A model generated the notes under the pieces. That model saw only the letters and a list, made by a program, of their open reading frames with translations. It was not told the origin of the DNA and did not search any database. From Chryseobacterium jejuense (GTDB lineage: Bacteria > Bacteroidota > Bacteroidia > Flavobacteriales > Weeksellaceae), in the NCBI RefSeq assembly GCF_017877355.1, contig NZ_JAGIPR010000014.1, positions 78,689 through 142,688 of the forward strand: a stretch of DNA of 64,000 nucleotides. The letters run 5' to 3'. The translations under genes and the position numbers were made by a program. Below are positions 41,918 to 51,616 of this stretch, one piece after another (positions within the stretch are counted from its first letter, which is position 1; each line of letters begins with the position of its first letter).

Positions 41918-43069
41918 ATGCAATTCAAAATAATATCAATATACAGTCTGGCTTTAGTGTTGGCTTTATCATCATGTTCAGGCAAGAAAGAAGAGGAGAA
42001 AACAGTCTATGAAAACACAAAATTTGCAAAAGGTACAGAGAACACGGTTCATCTTACCAATCAGCAGATTCAGTCGGTGGGAATTACCACAACGTCTGTT
42101 CAGGACAGAAATATGGAAAAACTGGTGCGTCTGAATGGAAAAGCAGAGATTGCTCCATCCCATATCAGTTCAGTTTCAAGTATTATGGGCGGACATATCA
42201 AATCTATCCATGTGATTAATGGAAGCCACTTCAGCAAAGGTCAGGTATTGGCTGTAGTGGAGGATCCTCAATTCATACAGCTTCAGCAGGATTATCTGGT
42301 AACCAAAGCACAGCTTGAAGCCGCAAGACTGAACTTTAACCGTCAGAAAGACCTTAATACCAGCAAAGCCAGCAGTGATAAAACGATGCAGACCGCTCAG
42401 GCAGATTATTCAACCTTAAATGCGACATTGAGAGGCCTTGAAGAAAAGTTAAGAATCATCGGAATCAATGCCAAAGGCTTAAACACTGGAAATATCAGAA
42501 GCAGAATTAATGTATATGCGCCATTCAGTGGCTTTGTAAGCAAGATTCTTGTGAATAACGGACAATATATTAATCCGGCAGATACTTTATTTGAGTTAAT
42601 TAATCCAGCTGGATTACTTTTAGAATTAAAGGTTTTTGAAAACGATGTTAACGATATAAAAGTAGGGCAGGAAATTATGGTGTACAACAATCATAAGCCT
42701 GATGTGAAATCCAGTGCTAAAATTGTAAGCGTAGTTCCAAGCATTGAAACAGGTGGTTCTGCAACGGCTATCGCTAAACTATCATCTGTCAATTCAGAAT
42801 TTGTAAAAGGAATGTATGTGAATGCGGAAGTGAATATCAGCAACCGATATACTCAGGGACTTCCGAATGATGCTGTGGTTTCTTTTGAAAATAAGAACTA
42901 TGTTTTCGAGGATCTTGGAAAATCAAAATATAAGATGATTCCTGTTGTAACCGGAATTTCAGACGATCAGTTTACAGAAGTTTTGAAAGCAGACTTCTTA
43001 AAAGGTAAAAAGATAGTACAGAAAGGAGCTTATAGTCTTCTGATGATGTTGAAGAATAAGGCTGAATAA
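41918..43069 (+). CDS. RND efflux periplasmic adaptor (CzcB/CusB-like lipoprotein)
   Basis: A 383-residue membrane-fusion protein linking pump and channel. It starts with a lipoprotein signal (LALVLALSSCSG, Cys20), then barrel-sandwich and hairpin regions (IMGGHIKSIHVINGSHFSKGQVL, LQQDYLVTKAQLEAARLNFNR) and the membrane-proximal beta-barrel. It has no histidine-rich N-terminal metal-binding stretch. It is 7 bp downstream of the pump fusion and ends the operon at a terminator. Confidence 0.92.
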   Translation: MQFKIISIYSLALVLALSSCSGKKEEEKTVYENTKFAKGTENTVHLTNQQIQSVGITTTSVQDRNMEKLVRLNGKAEIAPSHISSVSSIMGGHIKSIHVINGSHFSKGQVLAVVEDPQFIQLQQDYLVTKAQLEAARLNFNRQKDLNTSKASSDKTMQTAQADYSTLNATLRGLEEKLRIIGINAKGLNTGNIRSRINVYAPFSGFVSKILVNNGQYINPADTLFELINPAGLLLELKVFENDVNDIKVGQEIMVYNNHKPDVKSSAKIVSVVPSIETGGSATAIAKLSSVNSEFVKGMYVNAEVNISNRYTQGLPNDAVVSFENKNYVFEDLGKSKYKMIPVVTGISDDQFTEVLKADFLKGKKIVQKGAYSLLMMLKNKAE

Positions 43070-43095
43070 TCACTTATTGCCAATAAGTTTTAAAG

Positions 43096-43134
43096 AAAAA
43101 GGTTTTGTTTACTAAAATAAACAGAACCTTTTTT
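43096..43134 (+). terminator. Terminator of the metal-efflux group
   Basis: A 16-bp stem with one G-U pair (arms 43096-43111 and 43118-43133) ends in a T-rich tract 26 nt after the adaptor stop. Confidence 0.7.
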
Positions 43135-43173
43135 AATTTTTTGAGCTTAAGAACATTTTACTTTGACTTTCCT

Positions 43174-43974
43174 TTAGCTGGCTTTATTCTTCTGATTAAG
43201 GTTTTTAAGAAAATGAGTTGGAGGTATTTTATATCGTTCCTGAAACTTTTTAGAGAAACTTTGTGCAGTATTGAACCCTGTCATATCTGCAATTCCTTGG
43301 ATACTTTTATGACGTAGTTTAGGGTTGTTATTCCATAGTTCTATGGCATAGTTTAATCTTAGCTCATTAAGATATGAAGTAAAGCTTTGCTTTTTATAGT
43401 GATTGATTACTTTCGAAAGATAGGTGGTATTTGTTCCGCATTCTTTAGCCATATTAATAAGCGACGCATTCTTAACAAGGTATTTTTTTTCCTTTTCAAA
43501 AACTTCAATGGCGGAAAGAATATTTTCTACTATTAATGGATTAATGTCAGAGAGTTCATAAATATGATCATCATTTTTTAATTCTATTTCGTAATGTTTT
43601 TTTATTTCCTGTTTTTTAAGGCTCTGAAGATAAAGATTTTTATAATGCTTTTTTTCATTATAGATACTGTAAACCATATAGATAAGGCCTAGTAGAGCAA
43701 TGATTGAAGCTATAATAATGACTGTATAGAACCTCCTTTCCTGGATATGAGATTGCTTTAGATGTGAATTTTCCTGATGTGCTTTTTCCAATTCATCATC
43801 CCATAGCATTGGACCATTTATCTGATGTTTTGAAGAATTTACAGTACTATTATATATACTACAGACATATTTTATCTTATTTTCCAAAGAAGAAGATATA
43901 CTATTGAAAGACCCAAGAATAAAGGCCTGAAATGAAATGGTAAAAAGAAATAAAAAGGGTGTAAAAATTCTCAT
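43174..43974 (-). CDS. Membrane-tethered AraC-type regulator lacking TPR sensor
   Basis: A 266-residue protein: signal-like N-terminus (MRIFTPFLFLFTISFQAFIL), a short periplasmic stretch, one transmembrane helix (FYTVIIIASIIALLGLIYMVY, about 82-102) and a cytoplasmic AraC helix-turn-helix domain (SLINMAKECGTNTTYLSKVI, SIQGIADMTGFNTAQSFSKKF). Flavobacterial relatives normally carry a long TPR region in the periplasm and exceed 500 residues; here only about 60 residues remain. It is either a truncated sensor or a simplified one. It is divergent from the adhesin and toxin genes and may control them. Confidence 0.8.
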   Translation of the reverse strand: MRIFTPFLFLFTISFQAFILGSFNSISSSLENKIKYVCSIYNSTVNSSKHQINGPMLWDDELEKAHQENSHLKQSHIQERRFYTVIIIASIIALLGLIYMVYSIYNEKKHYKNLYLQSLKKQEIKKHYEIELKNDDHIYELSDINPLIVENILSAIEVFEKEKKYLVKNASLINMAKECGTNTTYLSKVINHYKKQSFTSYLNELRLNYAIELWNNNPKLRHKSIQGIADMTGFNTAQSFSKKFQERYKIPPTHFLKNLNQKNKAS

Positions 43975-44469
43975 AGTAAAGAATTATTTATATCAAAGAT
44001 ACAAAATTGGATTTATTTTACAATCATTTGATTTTAAGTCAATTGTTAAATAATAATTTTTATTTATACTTAAATATTTTATGTTTTAACTGGTTTTATT
44101 TATTAATTATGATGTTTTTTTTCATGGGAAGGGTTGGATGTAAATATCTTTTGCTATAGATTTGATTCAAACAAAAACACTATGAAAAAGCAAAAGTCTA
44201 TAAGCATTGCCTTGCTCAATAATTATTCTTAAGTAATTAAAACGAGTAAGATCTTTCGATCCATCCAATTACTTTTTTAGCATTCATATTAATCTCTCTT
44301 AATGGGCAGGTTAAACATTTCTGATATGGAAAACATATTCGAAGTATAAGCTATTATCTATATTAGAGAATAATATAGATTGGAAAATATAGAATTTTCT
44401 ATTGAAGTAAATATCGGAAACCGGATTGCTGGAAATAATGAAACAAGGTGATAAAAAAACACTTATGTT
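43975..44469. promoter_or_regulatory. Long leader region with promoter, 16-codon ORF and hairpin
   Basis: No full gene is present. A promoter is visible: TTG (44134-44136), 20-nt spacer, TAGATTTG (44157-44164). It is followed by a 16-codon ORF (44182-44232, MKKQKSISIALLNNYS) and an inverted repeat AAGTAATT (44231-44238) / AATTACTT (44277-44284) with a T-run to 44288. This resembles an attenuated leader before the adhesin gene at 44470; alternatively it is the stub of a lost secreted protein gene. Confidence 0.4.
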
Positions 44470-45905
44470 ATGAAAAAACAACTACTTACGATTATTTCTC
44501 TAAGCATTTTAGGAATTATTTTTGTGCAGGCACAAATAAGTACTCCTAATGGAGTGGTAGGCTCTACCATAAATTCTACTACAGGCAACGTGGGAATTGG
44601 AACCAATAATCCATCACATTTACTTACCGCAGAGGGAAATGGGCAATTTGATTCCAATACCAGTACTAATACACCCAATCCTTTAAATGTTTCACTGGGC
44701 GGAACATATAGAAGTAATATTCCAGGATCAAATAGTAATTTAAAATTGGATTTATACTTTAATAAATTCAACAATCGATCAGGCTTTGGAGTAAGTGATG
44801 GTTTAGTAGAATATCAAGCTACAACAAGAGCAGGACGTGCATTTTTTGTAAATGATGGCACCATAGTAATGGATATAATATCAAATGGAAATATAGGGAT
44901 AGGTACCTCAGCACCAGAAGCTATACAAATGCCAGGTATTCCTGCGGGAGGACTTCTTTGGCTAAAGGGTAAAAACAATAATCCTGAAAATCAGTATATC
45001 AATTTCCGTAATCCGGCAGTATATGATAATGATATTTCTGGAATGTCATGGCGGCCACCAGATGTTCTGTTTGGCCGTTACAAGAATGAAATACTTTGGT
45101 CATTTAAAGAAACTCATGGCTCCCAATTGGGAGAGGCTATAGTACGTGCTTATATTGGTGATGTACAAGGATATCAGTACTTTAATAAATTTGTTATTGC
45201 TCCTGACAAAGGAAATGTTGGGATAGGTACTTCAAATCCCTCTTCTAAATTGGAAATAACCAGTGGAGTAACTAATGACTGTGGATTAAATCTTACCTCC
45301 GCTTCCACTACAACACCCAACACCAAACTTCTCAGCGTTGATGCTCAAGGCAAAGTCATATTAACCGAAGGTTCAGAAGGTAGTTTAGGAAACAGCTGGA
45401 ACCTTACCGGGAATATCGCAACTGATCCTGCGGCTAACTTTATTGGAACAACGGACAACCAGCCTTTTGTTTTCAAAACAAATAACGATGAAAGGATGAG
45501 AATCACAGCTGACGGGAAGCTGGGACTAGGAACCTCTAATTTTTCTTGTACAGAGTGCTCTAAATATAAACTTTTTGTAAAAGATGGTATCAGTGCTGAA
45601 AAAGTAAAAGTAGACATAACCTCAGCTAATGGTTGGACAGACTATGTTTTCAAAAAAACTATCAATTAATGCCTTTATCAGAAGTCGAAAAGTATATTCA
45701 GGATAAAAGATATCTGCCTAGCATTCCTTCTGCTGCTGAGGTAGTAAAAAATGGATTGGATCTTGGGGAAATGAATTCCAAATTATTAGAAAAAATTGAA
45801 GAATTGACCTTGTATCAAATTCAAATGAGTAAGGATATTAAAGAACTTCAGGAAGAGAATAAGATATTAAAGGTACAAAATGATAAAAATAAAAAAATAA
45901 TCTAA
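44470..45905 (+). pseudogene. Secreted tail-fibre/adhesin-like protein, frameshifted near the C-terminus
   Basis: The main frame (44470-45669) has a signal peptide (ILGIIFVQAQ) and several NVGIGTxxP repeats (GNVGIGTNNPS, GNIGIGTSAP, GNVGIGTSNPS), as in bacteroidetal tail-fibre-like surface proteins. It stops early after FKKTIN. The conserved tail YQLMPLSEVEKYIQDKRYLP and a coiled coil follow in the -1 frame up to 45905. The shift falls at a run of seven A (45652-45658); one more A, or a -1 slip, restores the frame seen in the paralogue at 45919. It could be a sequencing error, a mutation or slippage. Confidence 0.75.
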
Positions 45906-45918
45906 AAAACTTATTATT

Positions 45919-47148
45919 ATGAAAAAGTGTTTATTCTCATTATCCATTTTAGCGTATGTTCTAAGCTATTCGCAAACCCAGACATGGAATACAACAGGGA
46001 ATGCAGGGACTAATTCTGCTACTGATTTTATAGGAACAACAGATGATCAACCTTTGGTTTTTAAAACGAACGGTGTTGAAAAAATAAAGTTATCACCTAG
46101 CGGAAGACTTGTATTCTATAATACGAACTCACAAACCTGGAATTACAACTTATATATAGGAGGTGGAAATGAAAATCCCTCCGAAAGTCCTGTCATGAAC
46201 TATGCCAATGTAGCAGTAGGTTTGGGATCTATGATTTCAAATACTACCGGAAGTTCCAATACGGCATTAGGGTATAATACAATGACCAACAATACTAAAG
46301 GAAGTATAAATACAGCCTTAGGAATTAATGCTATGCAATCTGCTGTTGATGGAAATAATAATGTTGCCGTTGGAGTAAATACTTTAGGAGGGATGATCAC
46401 TGGTGATTATAATACAGCGGTTGGTAATTCGGCTCTCCGTTCTTGGGGAAGTGTAGCTTCTCTTGCTTTAACGAAAAATACAGCAATAGGTTCCACTGCA
46501 TTAATGAGATTGAATAACGGGGGTTATAATACTGTAGTAGGACAGGATTCTTTTGTAAATACCTATATAGGAAGCAATAATATTGCATTGGGTTCCAATA
46601 ACGCACGCGATGCCAATAATGCCACAGGAAATATTTATATAGGAAATAATATTATTCCATTCAACACTCAACCTACCAATGAATTGAATATCGGAAACTG
46701 GATTATCGGAAACAATGGTATCATCGGAATTGGGCAGTTTTCTTATCGGCTTCCTGCTGATGGAGTTGGTCCGGACGGACAAAAATACAAGCTGTTTGTA
46801 AGAGACGGGATTAAAACTGAAAAAGTGAAAGTAGATATCGCTTCGGCTAATGGCTGGGCAGACTATGTATTCAAAAAAGGTTACCAATTGATGCCACTGT
46901 CTGAAGTGGAAAAGCATATTCAGGATAAAGGGCATCTGCCCAACATTCCATCGGCGGATGAAGTTGTGAAAAATGGAATAGACCTTGGAGCAATGGATGC
47001 CAAGTTATTAGGAAAAATTGAAGAACTGACTTTATATTCTATCGAACAGGATAAAAAACTCCAAGCGGAAGAGGAAAAAAATAAAAAGCAACAGATACTG
47101 ATAGAGCGTTTGATCCACCGAATAGAACTCCTGGAGAACAAAAAATAA
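45919..47148 (+). CDS. Secreted adhesin-like protein with YadA-head-like repeats
   Basis: A 409-residue protein with a signal peptide (SLSILAYVLSYSQ). Residues about 95-240 hold roughly eight repeats of NxAxG (NVAVG, NTALG, NTALG, NVAVG, NTAVG, NTAIG, NTVVG, NIALG), about 24 residues apart at first, like the left-handed beta-roll of YadA-type adhesin heads. The tail YQLMPLSEVEKHIQDKGHLP is followed by a coiled coil (EEKNKKQQILIERLIHRIELL). It shares both the FIGTTDxQPxxFKTN module and the tail with the preceding frameshifted gene, 13 bp upstream. No T9SS tail or YadA anchor is seen, so surface attachment is unexplained. Confidence 0.75.
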   Translation: MKKCLFSLSILAYVLSYSQTQTWNTTGNAGTNSATDFIGTTDDQPLVFKTNGVEKIKLSPSGRLVFYNTNSQTWNYNLYIGGGNENPSESPVMNYANVAVGLGSMISNTTGSSNTALGYNTMTNNTKGSINTALGINAMQSAVDGNNNVAVGVNTLGGMITGDYNTAVGNSALRSWGSVASLALTKNTAIGSTALMRLNNGGYNTVVGQDSFVNTYIGSNNIALGSNNARDANNATGNIYIGNNIIPFNTQPTNELNIGNWIIGNNGIIGIGQFSYRLPADGVGPDGQKYKLFVRDGIKTEKVKVDIASANGWADYVFKKGYQLMPLSEVEKHIQDKGHLPNIPSADEVVKNGIDLGAMDAKLLGKIEELTLYSIEQDKKLQAEEEKNKKQQILIERLIHRIELLENKK

Positions 47149-47170
47149 ATCAACTATTTAAACAATATAC

Positions 47171-47311
47171 TTGAACAAGAGTAATGGCAATATTATTCAA
47201 AGAAGTTTAGCGCTAGATGATCAGATTATTAATCAAAATGAAATCATTGATAAACTTCAGAAACGTATAGAAAAACCGGAACATGATGATCATAAAAATT
47301 TTAAAATATGA
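47171..47311 (+). pseudogene. Coiled-coil tail remnant of an adhesin-like gene
   Basis: An open tail ending at TGA 47309-47311 reads SLALDDQIINQNEIIDKLQK and continues as a charged coiled coil. It resembles the C-terminal coiled coils of the two adhesin genes upstream but has no start or body. It suggests a third copy was deleted. Confidence 0.45.
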
Positions 47312-47382
47312 AATAGCCATGAGTGCATGAATGAAGATGATGCGATTGTATATGGCTTTTAAAAAACAATAAATATTTTCAT

Positions 47383-49629
47383 ATGAAATCAACAGTAACT
47401 TATAAATATAGTCTGGGCATTGCGATCTTATTTTTCCAATATTCAAATGTCATGGCACAGGTAACGGAGAAAGACTTTCCTGCTGAAAAGAAAGCTGCTT
47501 TGCGAAGTATTCTTTCTGTACAGAAAAAACTATCTGTACAGAGGATACAAGCCATTAACCGATTGAAATCGAAAGGGTTTAAAGAGATTATTGTGGAAGA
47601 AGAGAATGTTAAGCAGTTAATCAATGAAGATGAACAAGGACGTCCGATGTATTATACGACATTAAATGCTAATCCTTCCAAACGGATTAAGGCAAACAGG
47701 TTCTATTCTGGACAAGGTCTGGGTGTTAATATTTCCGGTCAGGGAATGATTATAGGGCAATGGGATTATTCAAAGCCACGAGTGAATCATCAGCTCCTGA
47801 TAGGGAAAATCACTTATCATGTCAATCAGAATCAGACCATCTCTCGACATAGTACCCATATTGCCGGTACACTGATTGGTAATAATATCAGCAATCCTAA
47901 TGCTACCGGTATTGCTTATGACGCAACCTCCAAAGCCTATGACTGGGTGAATGATGCAACAGAAATGACCGAAGAGGCTCTGGGTGGAATGCTCATTGCG
48001 AATAATAGCTACGGATTTGATCCGATATATCTGCAAACGTACCAGTTTGGAAAGTACAATACAACAGCAAAGGATTGGGATAATATCATGTATAATGCTC
48101 CCTATTTTCAAATTGTAAAAGCAGTAGGTAATGCACGAATTTTAGATCCTTCCATTGTTCCTCAGGTATCTGCCAAACAGGGGTATGACCTGTTGGAGGG
48201 TGGTGGTATTGCCAAAAATGTTCTGGTTGTTACTTCAGTCAATGAAAACATCAGTCCGAATGGAGATTCTGATTTTGGAATTTCTTCTTTCAGTAGTTAT
48301 GGACCAACGGATGATGGAAGGATCAAACCGGATATTGCTGCTCAGGGAGAGAATGTTTATTCTTCCATCGAAACCTATAATTCTGCTTATGGATATTATA
48401 ACGGAACTTCTTCAGCATCTGCTTCCGTAGCCGGAGGAATTACACTATTACAGCAATACTGGAAAACCCTTAATCCTAATTATATGTGGTCATCTTCTGT
48501 GAGAGCTATTCTGGCTCATACAGCCAATGATAAAGGCACTTTAGGCCCCGATTACGTTTACGGTTGGGGATTGATGGATACAGAGAGAGCAGCCCAGCTG
48601 ATTTATAGCAACAATAAAAGCACATTAGTTAAGGAAGAAAATCTGGTTAATGGTAAAGAATACAGGCTCTATGCAGTAGCTACCAAATCTGATCAACAGC
48701 CGTTTGTTGCTACTTTAGCATGGACAGACCCAGCCGGAAACATTGGAAACACGGTTACAGATGATGAGGCCAAAGCATTAATCAATGATCTGGATATTAC
48801 CATTGTTAAAAAAGATGACTCCGGGAATACACAGACTTTTTATCCTTGGAAGCTGGGCGGAATTAATAACTATACTGCTGCTGCAACCCGAAACTCTGCC
48901 AATTCAGTAGACAATATCGAAAAAGTGGAGATTGAAAACCCCGATGGACTATATCAGGTGATCATTAAACATAAAGGAAATCTTCAGCAGGGAAACCAGA
49001 ATTTTTCTCTGATCCTTTCCGGAGTATCTTTCTGTTATTCTGATGATTTGTACGTATTGGTAAGAGAACAAGACAATATTGATGCTCCTAATTTCGCAGG
49101 AACAGCCAAACAGATCAAAGCATCCAATGTTATTAAGAGTCCAGCAAAAGTTACTTACAAAGCATCCAAATCTATAGAATTATTGCCTGATGCATCAGGA
49201 GGGAGTAAAACAATAGGTTTTGAAACGGAGCCGGGGGCCGATTTTTTAGCATATATCGATCCGGATTGTGGAGATATAGAGCTCCCTTTGCTGTATAAGG
49301 CACAATCAATGGCAAGAACGGTCAATAAAATAGCAGCCTCTGTTCCGGCAAAAAAAACGGAGATTGTAAAACAGGATGAAATAATAGTTTATCCTAATCC
49401 TGCCCATGAAGAGGTGAATGTTAAATTCAGATTAGGAGAGACTTCTAAAGTCGTGATAATGCTGTATGACATGTCAGGTAAGGAAGTAATTCGCCAGGAA
49501 AGCTCTCAGAATTTCCCAAATGGAGAATTTATGAAAACCTTAAACGTAAGAGGATTACCAGGAGGAGCATATATTCTTTATGTAGAAACTTCAACCCAGA
49601 AAATAAGTAAAAAACTAATCATTAAATAA
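47383..49629 (+). CDS. T9SS-exported S8 (subtilisin-like) serine protease
   Basis: A 748-residue secreted protease. It has a signal peptide, a short pro-region and an S8 catalytic domain with D128 (GQWDYSKP), H156 (RHSTHIAGT) and S343 (NGTSSASASVAGG, usually GTSMA). The C-terminal 75 residues (IIVYPNPAHEEVNVKF to KKLIIK) are a T9SS type A sorting domain, so it should be exported to or beyond the cell surface. It begins an operon with gaps of only 6-8 bp: a T9SS LamG-like protein, the RHS toxin and the immunity gene. Processing of a co-secreted partner is possible. Confidence 0.92.
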   Translation: MKSTVTYKYSLGIAILFFQYSNVMAQVTEKDFPAEKKAALRSILSVQKKLSVQRIQAINRLKSKGFKEIIVEEENVKQLINEDEQGRPMYYTTLNANPSKRIKANRFYSGQGLGVNISGQGMIIGQWDYSKPRVNHQLLIGKITYHVNQNQTISRHSTHIAGTLIGNNISNPNATGIAYDATSKAYDWVNDATEMTEEALGGMLIANNSYGFDPIYLQTYQFGKYNTTAKDWDNIMYNAPYFQIVKAVGNARILDPSIVPQVSAKQGYDLLEGGGIAKNVLVVTSVNENISPNGDSDFGISSFSSYGPTDDGRIKPDIAAQGENVYSSIETYNSAYGYYNGTSSASASVAGGITLLQQYWKTLNPNYMWSSSVRAILAHTANDKGTLGPDYVYGWGLMDTERAAQLIYSNNKSTLVKEENLVNGKEYRLYAVATKSDQQPFVATLAWTDPAGNIGNTVTDDEAKALINDLDITIVKKDDSGNTQTFYPWKLGGINNYTAAATRNSANSVDNIEKVEIENPDGLYQVIIKHKGNLQQGNQNFSLILSGVSFCYSDDLYVLVREQDNIDAPNFAGTAKQIKASNVIKSPAKVTYKASKSIELLPDASGGSKTIGFETEPGADFLAYIDPDCGDIELPLLYKAQSMARTVNKIAASVPAKKTEIVKQDEIIVYPNPAHEEVNVKFRLGETSKVVIMLYDMSGKEVIRQESSQNFPNGEFMKTLNVRGLPGGAYILYVETSTQKISKKLIIK

Positions 49630-49637
49630 AGGAGACC

Positions 49638-51608
49638 ATGAATTATTTATATAGAATCATTTTTCTGTCTTTCAGTTCCTTTACGTTTTCCCAAAGCCCT
49701 GGGGGGGTAGGAGAAGTAAGCCTTTGGCTGAAGTCGGATATGGGACGGACGGCAACACTTTTATATACAGATTATAGTAATAATCAACATGCGATTTCGG
49801 CAGAAACAGAAAAGAATAAACCCAAATACAGTTTGCTTAACTATAATGATGCACTGGACTTTGACGGAACTTCCAGTTTTCTGAAAATCCCTTACGTGAT
49901 GGAAACCTTGAATAAGGTCAACCTGTTCATGATCTACCAGAATAAAAATACAAACAAAGAAGGCGCTTTGCTTTCAACGGATTTTTCAGGGGAAAAGGAA
50001 ATGTATTACAGTACCGGCAATCTCTTTCGATATAATAATGAACAGATCAATGCTATAGATCCTGAAAAACTGGATAGTACAGCTTCCTTAAGTATGTATT
50101 CCAAGTTTGATGTGCCTTCCCAAAAAATAGGGTATGTATTGGGAAGCTCAGGAAAAAGTAATATTTATATCGGGAAAGATGCAGGAACAAGAAACTGGAA
50201 TGCTTTTAAAGGAAAATTACCGGAATTTTTTATTTACCGCAAAATTTTAACTCAAAATGAACGAGATAGAGTCAATTCATATTTAGCTATAAAATATGGA
50301 GTTACCATTCCTATGACCGAATATCTAAGTTCAAAAAGCATAAAAGTATGGAAAAAAGAAGACTATACAGATTATCCTGAAAATGTGGCCGGTATTGGCA
50401 TAGACCAATATTCTGGGCTTTATCAGAAACAATCTACCAGTACTTCAGAAAATAAACGGTTAATCATTGCCAGTAAAGAATTAGCCGTTAACAATAAAAC
50501 AAATACGGCACAATTACCCGATCAGACTTTTTTAGTTTGGGGAAATAGCAGGGATGGATTAGAGCTAGGTAGAGAAGTATTAGGCCAGCAGCTTTTAAAA
50601 AGAAAATGGAAAATACGATTATCGGGTGAAAAGAAAAACGAATCTTTCCCAACAGAAGTTGTTTTTTACATTAAAGATATCATCCCTGTAATTCCTGAAG
50701 GGGAAAAAATATCATTGATTATTGACAGGTCCGGAAAGGGAGATTTCAATAATACAGATCTGGAAACCTATCCGGTAGCATCGATTGATGATAAAGGATT
50801 TGCTCATTTCAAGGACGTAGTCTTCGACAAAGATTTTTCAGGGACGGATGTATTTACCTTTGCTTTAGGTTCAAAATTATTATTAGCAAAAGAAATTATA
50901 CAAGGCAGTTGTAATAATAGTTTTGGAGCATTGAAACTTAACATCCAAGGGGGAACAGCACCATATAAAATCTATCTTACCAAAGATAATATGTTGGTAC
51001 AAAATCAAACTTCTCAAACCTCCAAAGTAGATTTTAATAACCTTGCAGCTGGAAGTTATACGATGGAAATTCTGGATAAAACGAATACATCTTCTCGTTT
51101 CAATTTTGAGATTAACAGTTTTGCTTCCGTTGATACAGGGTTTGCTGAAAGTTATGTGCTTCCTCAAAACGGATTCATAGAACTGGATGCTTCAAAAAAT
51201 ATTGATAACAGAGGAACCCACTATCAATGGACTTCGGATAATGGATTTACAAGTACCCGTCCTGATGTTAAGCTCTACGAGCCGGGAGAATATACCATTA
51301 AGACTACTACTTCAGATGGATGTCTGAAAATAAGCAAAGTAATGGTAACTCAATCATTAGAAACAGGTATTACTATTTTCCCTAATCCTACACGTGCCGG
51401 AGAAAACTTCACGATTCGTGCCCGCTTGTCTAAAGCCGAAGATATTCATATCAAAATTTTGGATATGTCCGGAAGGTTGGCTAAAGAAAGAAGTGAAACA
51501 GGTAAATCATTCTATGAAATTAAAGACTCACTTCTTGTAGGAGGAACATATATCGTGATCGTGGAAACTTCTACTCAGAAAAAAACTTTTAAACTAATCA
51601 TTAATTAG
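49638..51608 (+). CDS. T9SS-sorted surface protein with LamG/jellyroll-like domain
   Basis: A 656-residue secreted protein. After the signal peptide (ending SSFTFSQ), residues about 22-220 resemble a LamG-like jellyroll (ALDFDGTSSFLKIP, FKGKLPEFFIYRKILTQNER, VNSYLAIKYGVTIP). A central region of unknown fold and a PKD/SprB-like segment (EYTIKTTTSDGCLKISKV) follow. The last 75 residues (ITIFPNPTRAGENFTIRA to KKTFKLIIN) are a T9SS type A sorting domain. It starts 8 bp after the protease gene and ends 8 bp before the RHS gene. An adhesive or carrier role on the cell surface is inferred. Confidence 0.85.
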   Translation: MNYLYRIIFLSFSSFTFSQSPGGVGEVSLWLKSDMGRTATLLYTDYSNNQHAISAETEKNKPKYSLLNYNDALDFDGTSSFLKIPYVMETLNKVNLFMIYQNKNTNKEGALLSTDFSGEKEMYYSTGNLFRYNNEQINAIDPEKLDSTASLSMYSKFDVPSQKIGYVLGSSGKSNIYIGKDAGTRNWNAFKGKLPEFFIYRKILTQNERDRVNSYLAIKYGVTIPMTEYLSSKSIKVWKKEDYTDYPENVAGIGIDQYSGLYQKQSTSTSENKRLIIASKELAVNNKTNTAQLPDQTFLVWGNSRDGLELGREVLGQQLLKRKWKIRLSGEKKNESFPTEVVFYIKDIIPVIPEGEKISLIIDRSGKGDFNNTDLETYPVASIDDKGFAHFKDVVFDKDFSGTDVFTFALGSKLLLAKEIIQGSCNNSFGALKLNIQGGTAPYKIYLTKDNMLVQNQTSQTSKVDFNNLAAGSYTMEILDKTNTSSRFNFEINSFASVDTGFAESYVLPQNGFIELDASKNIDNRGTHYQWTSDNGFTSTRPDVKLYEPGEYTIKTTTSDGCLKISKVMVTQSLETGITIFPNPTRAGENFTIRARLSKAEDIHIKILDMSGRLAKERSETGKSFYEIKDSLLVGGTYIVIVETSTQKKTFKLIIN

Positions 51609-51616
51609 TAACGACT

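Noticed and set aside
45633..45905. Separate small gene of 90 codons after the first adhesin gene
   Set aside because: Its product continues the adhesin tail in the -1 frame and aligns with the paralogue's C-terminus, so it is the detached end of the frameshifted gene.
46200..46600. CRISPR-like or tandem DNA repeat in the adhesin gene
   Set aside because: The periodicity is at protein level (NxAxG about every 24 residues) with diverged codons; there are no identical repeats and spacers.
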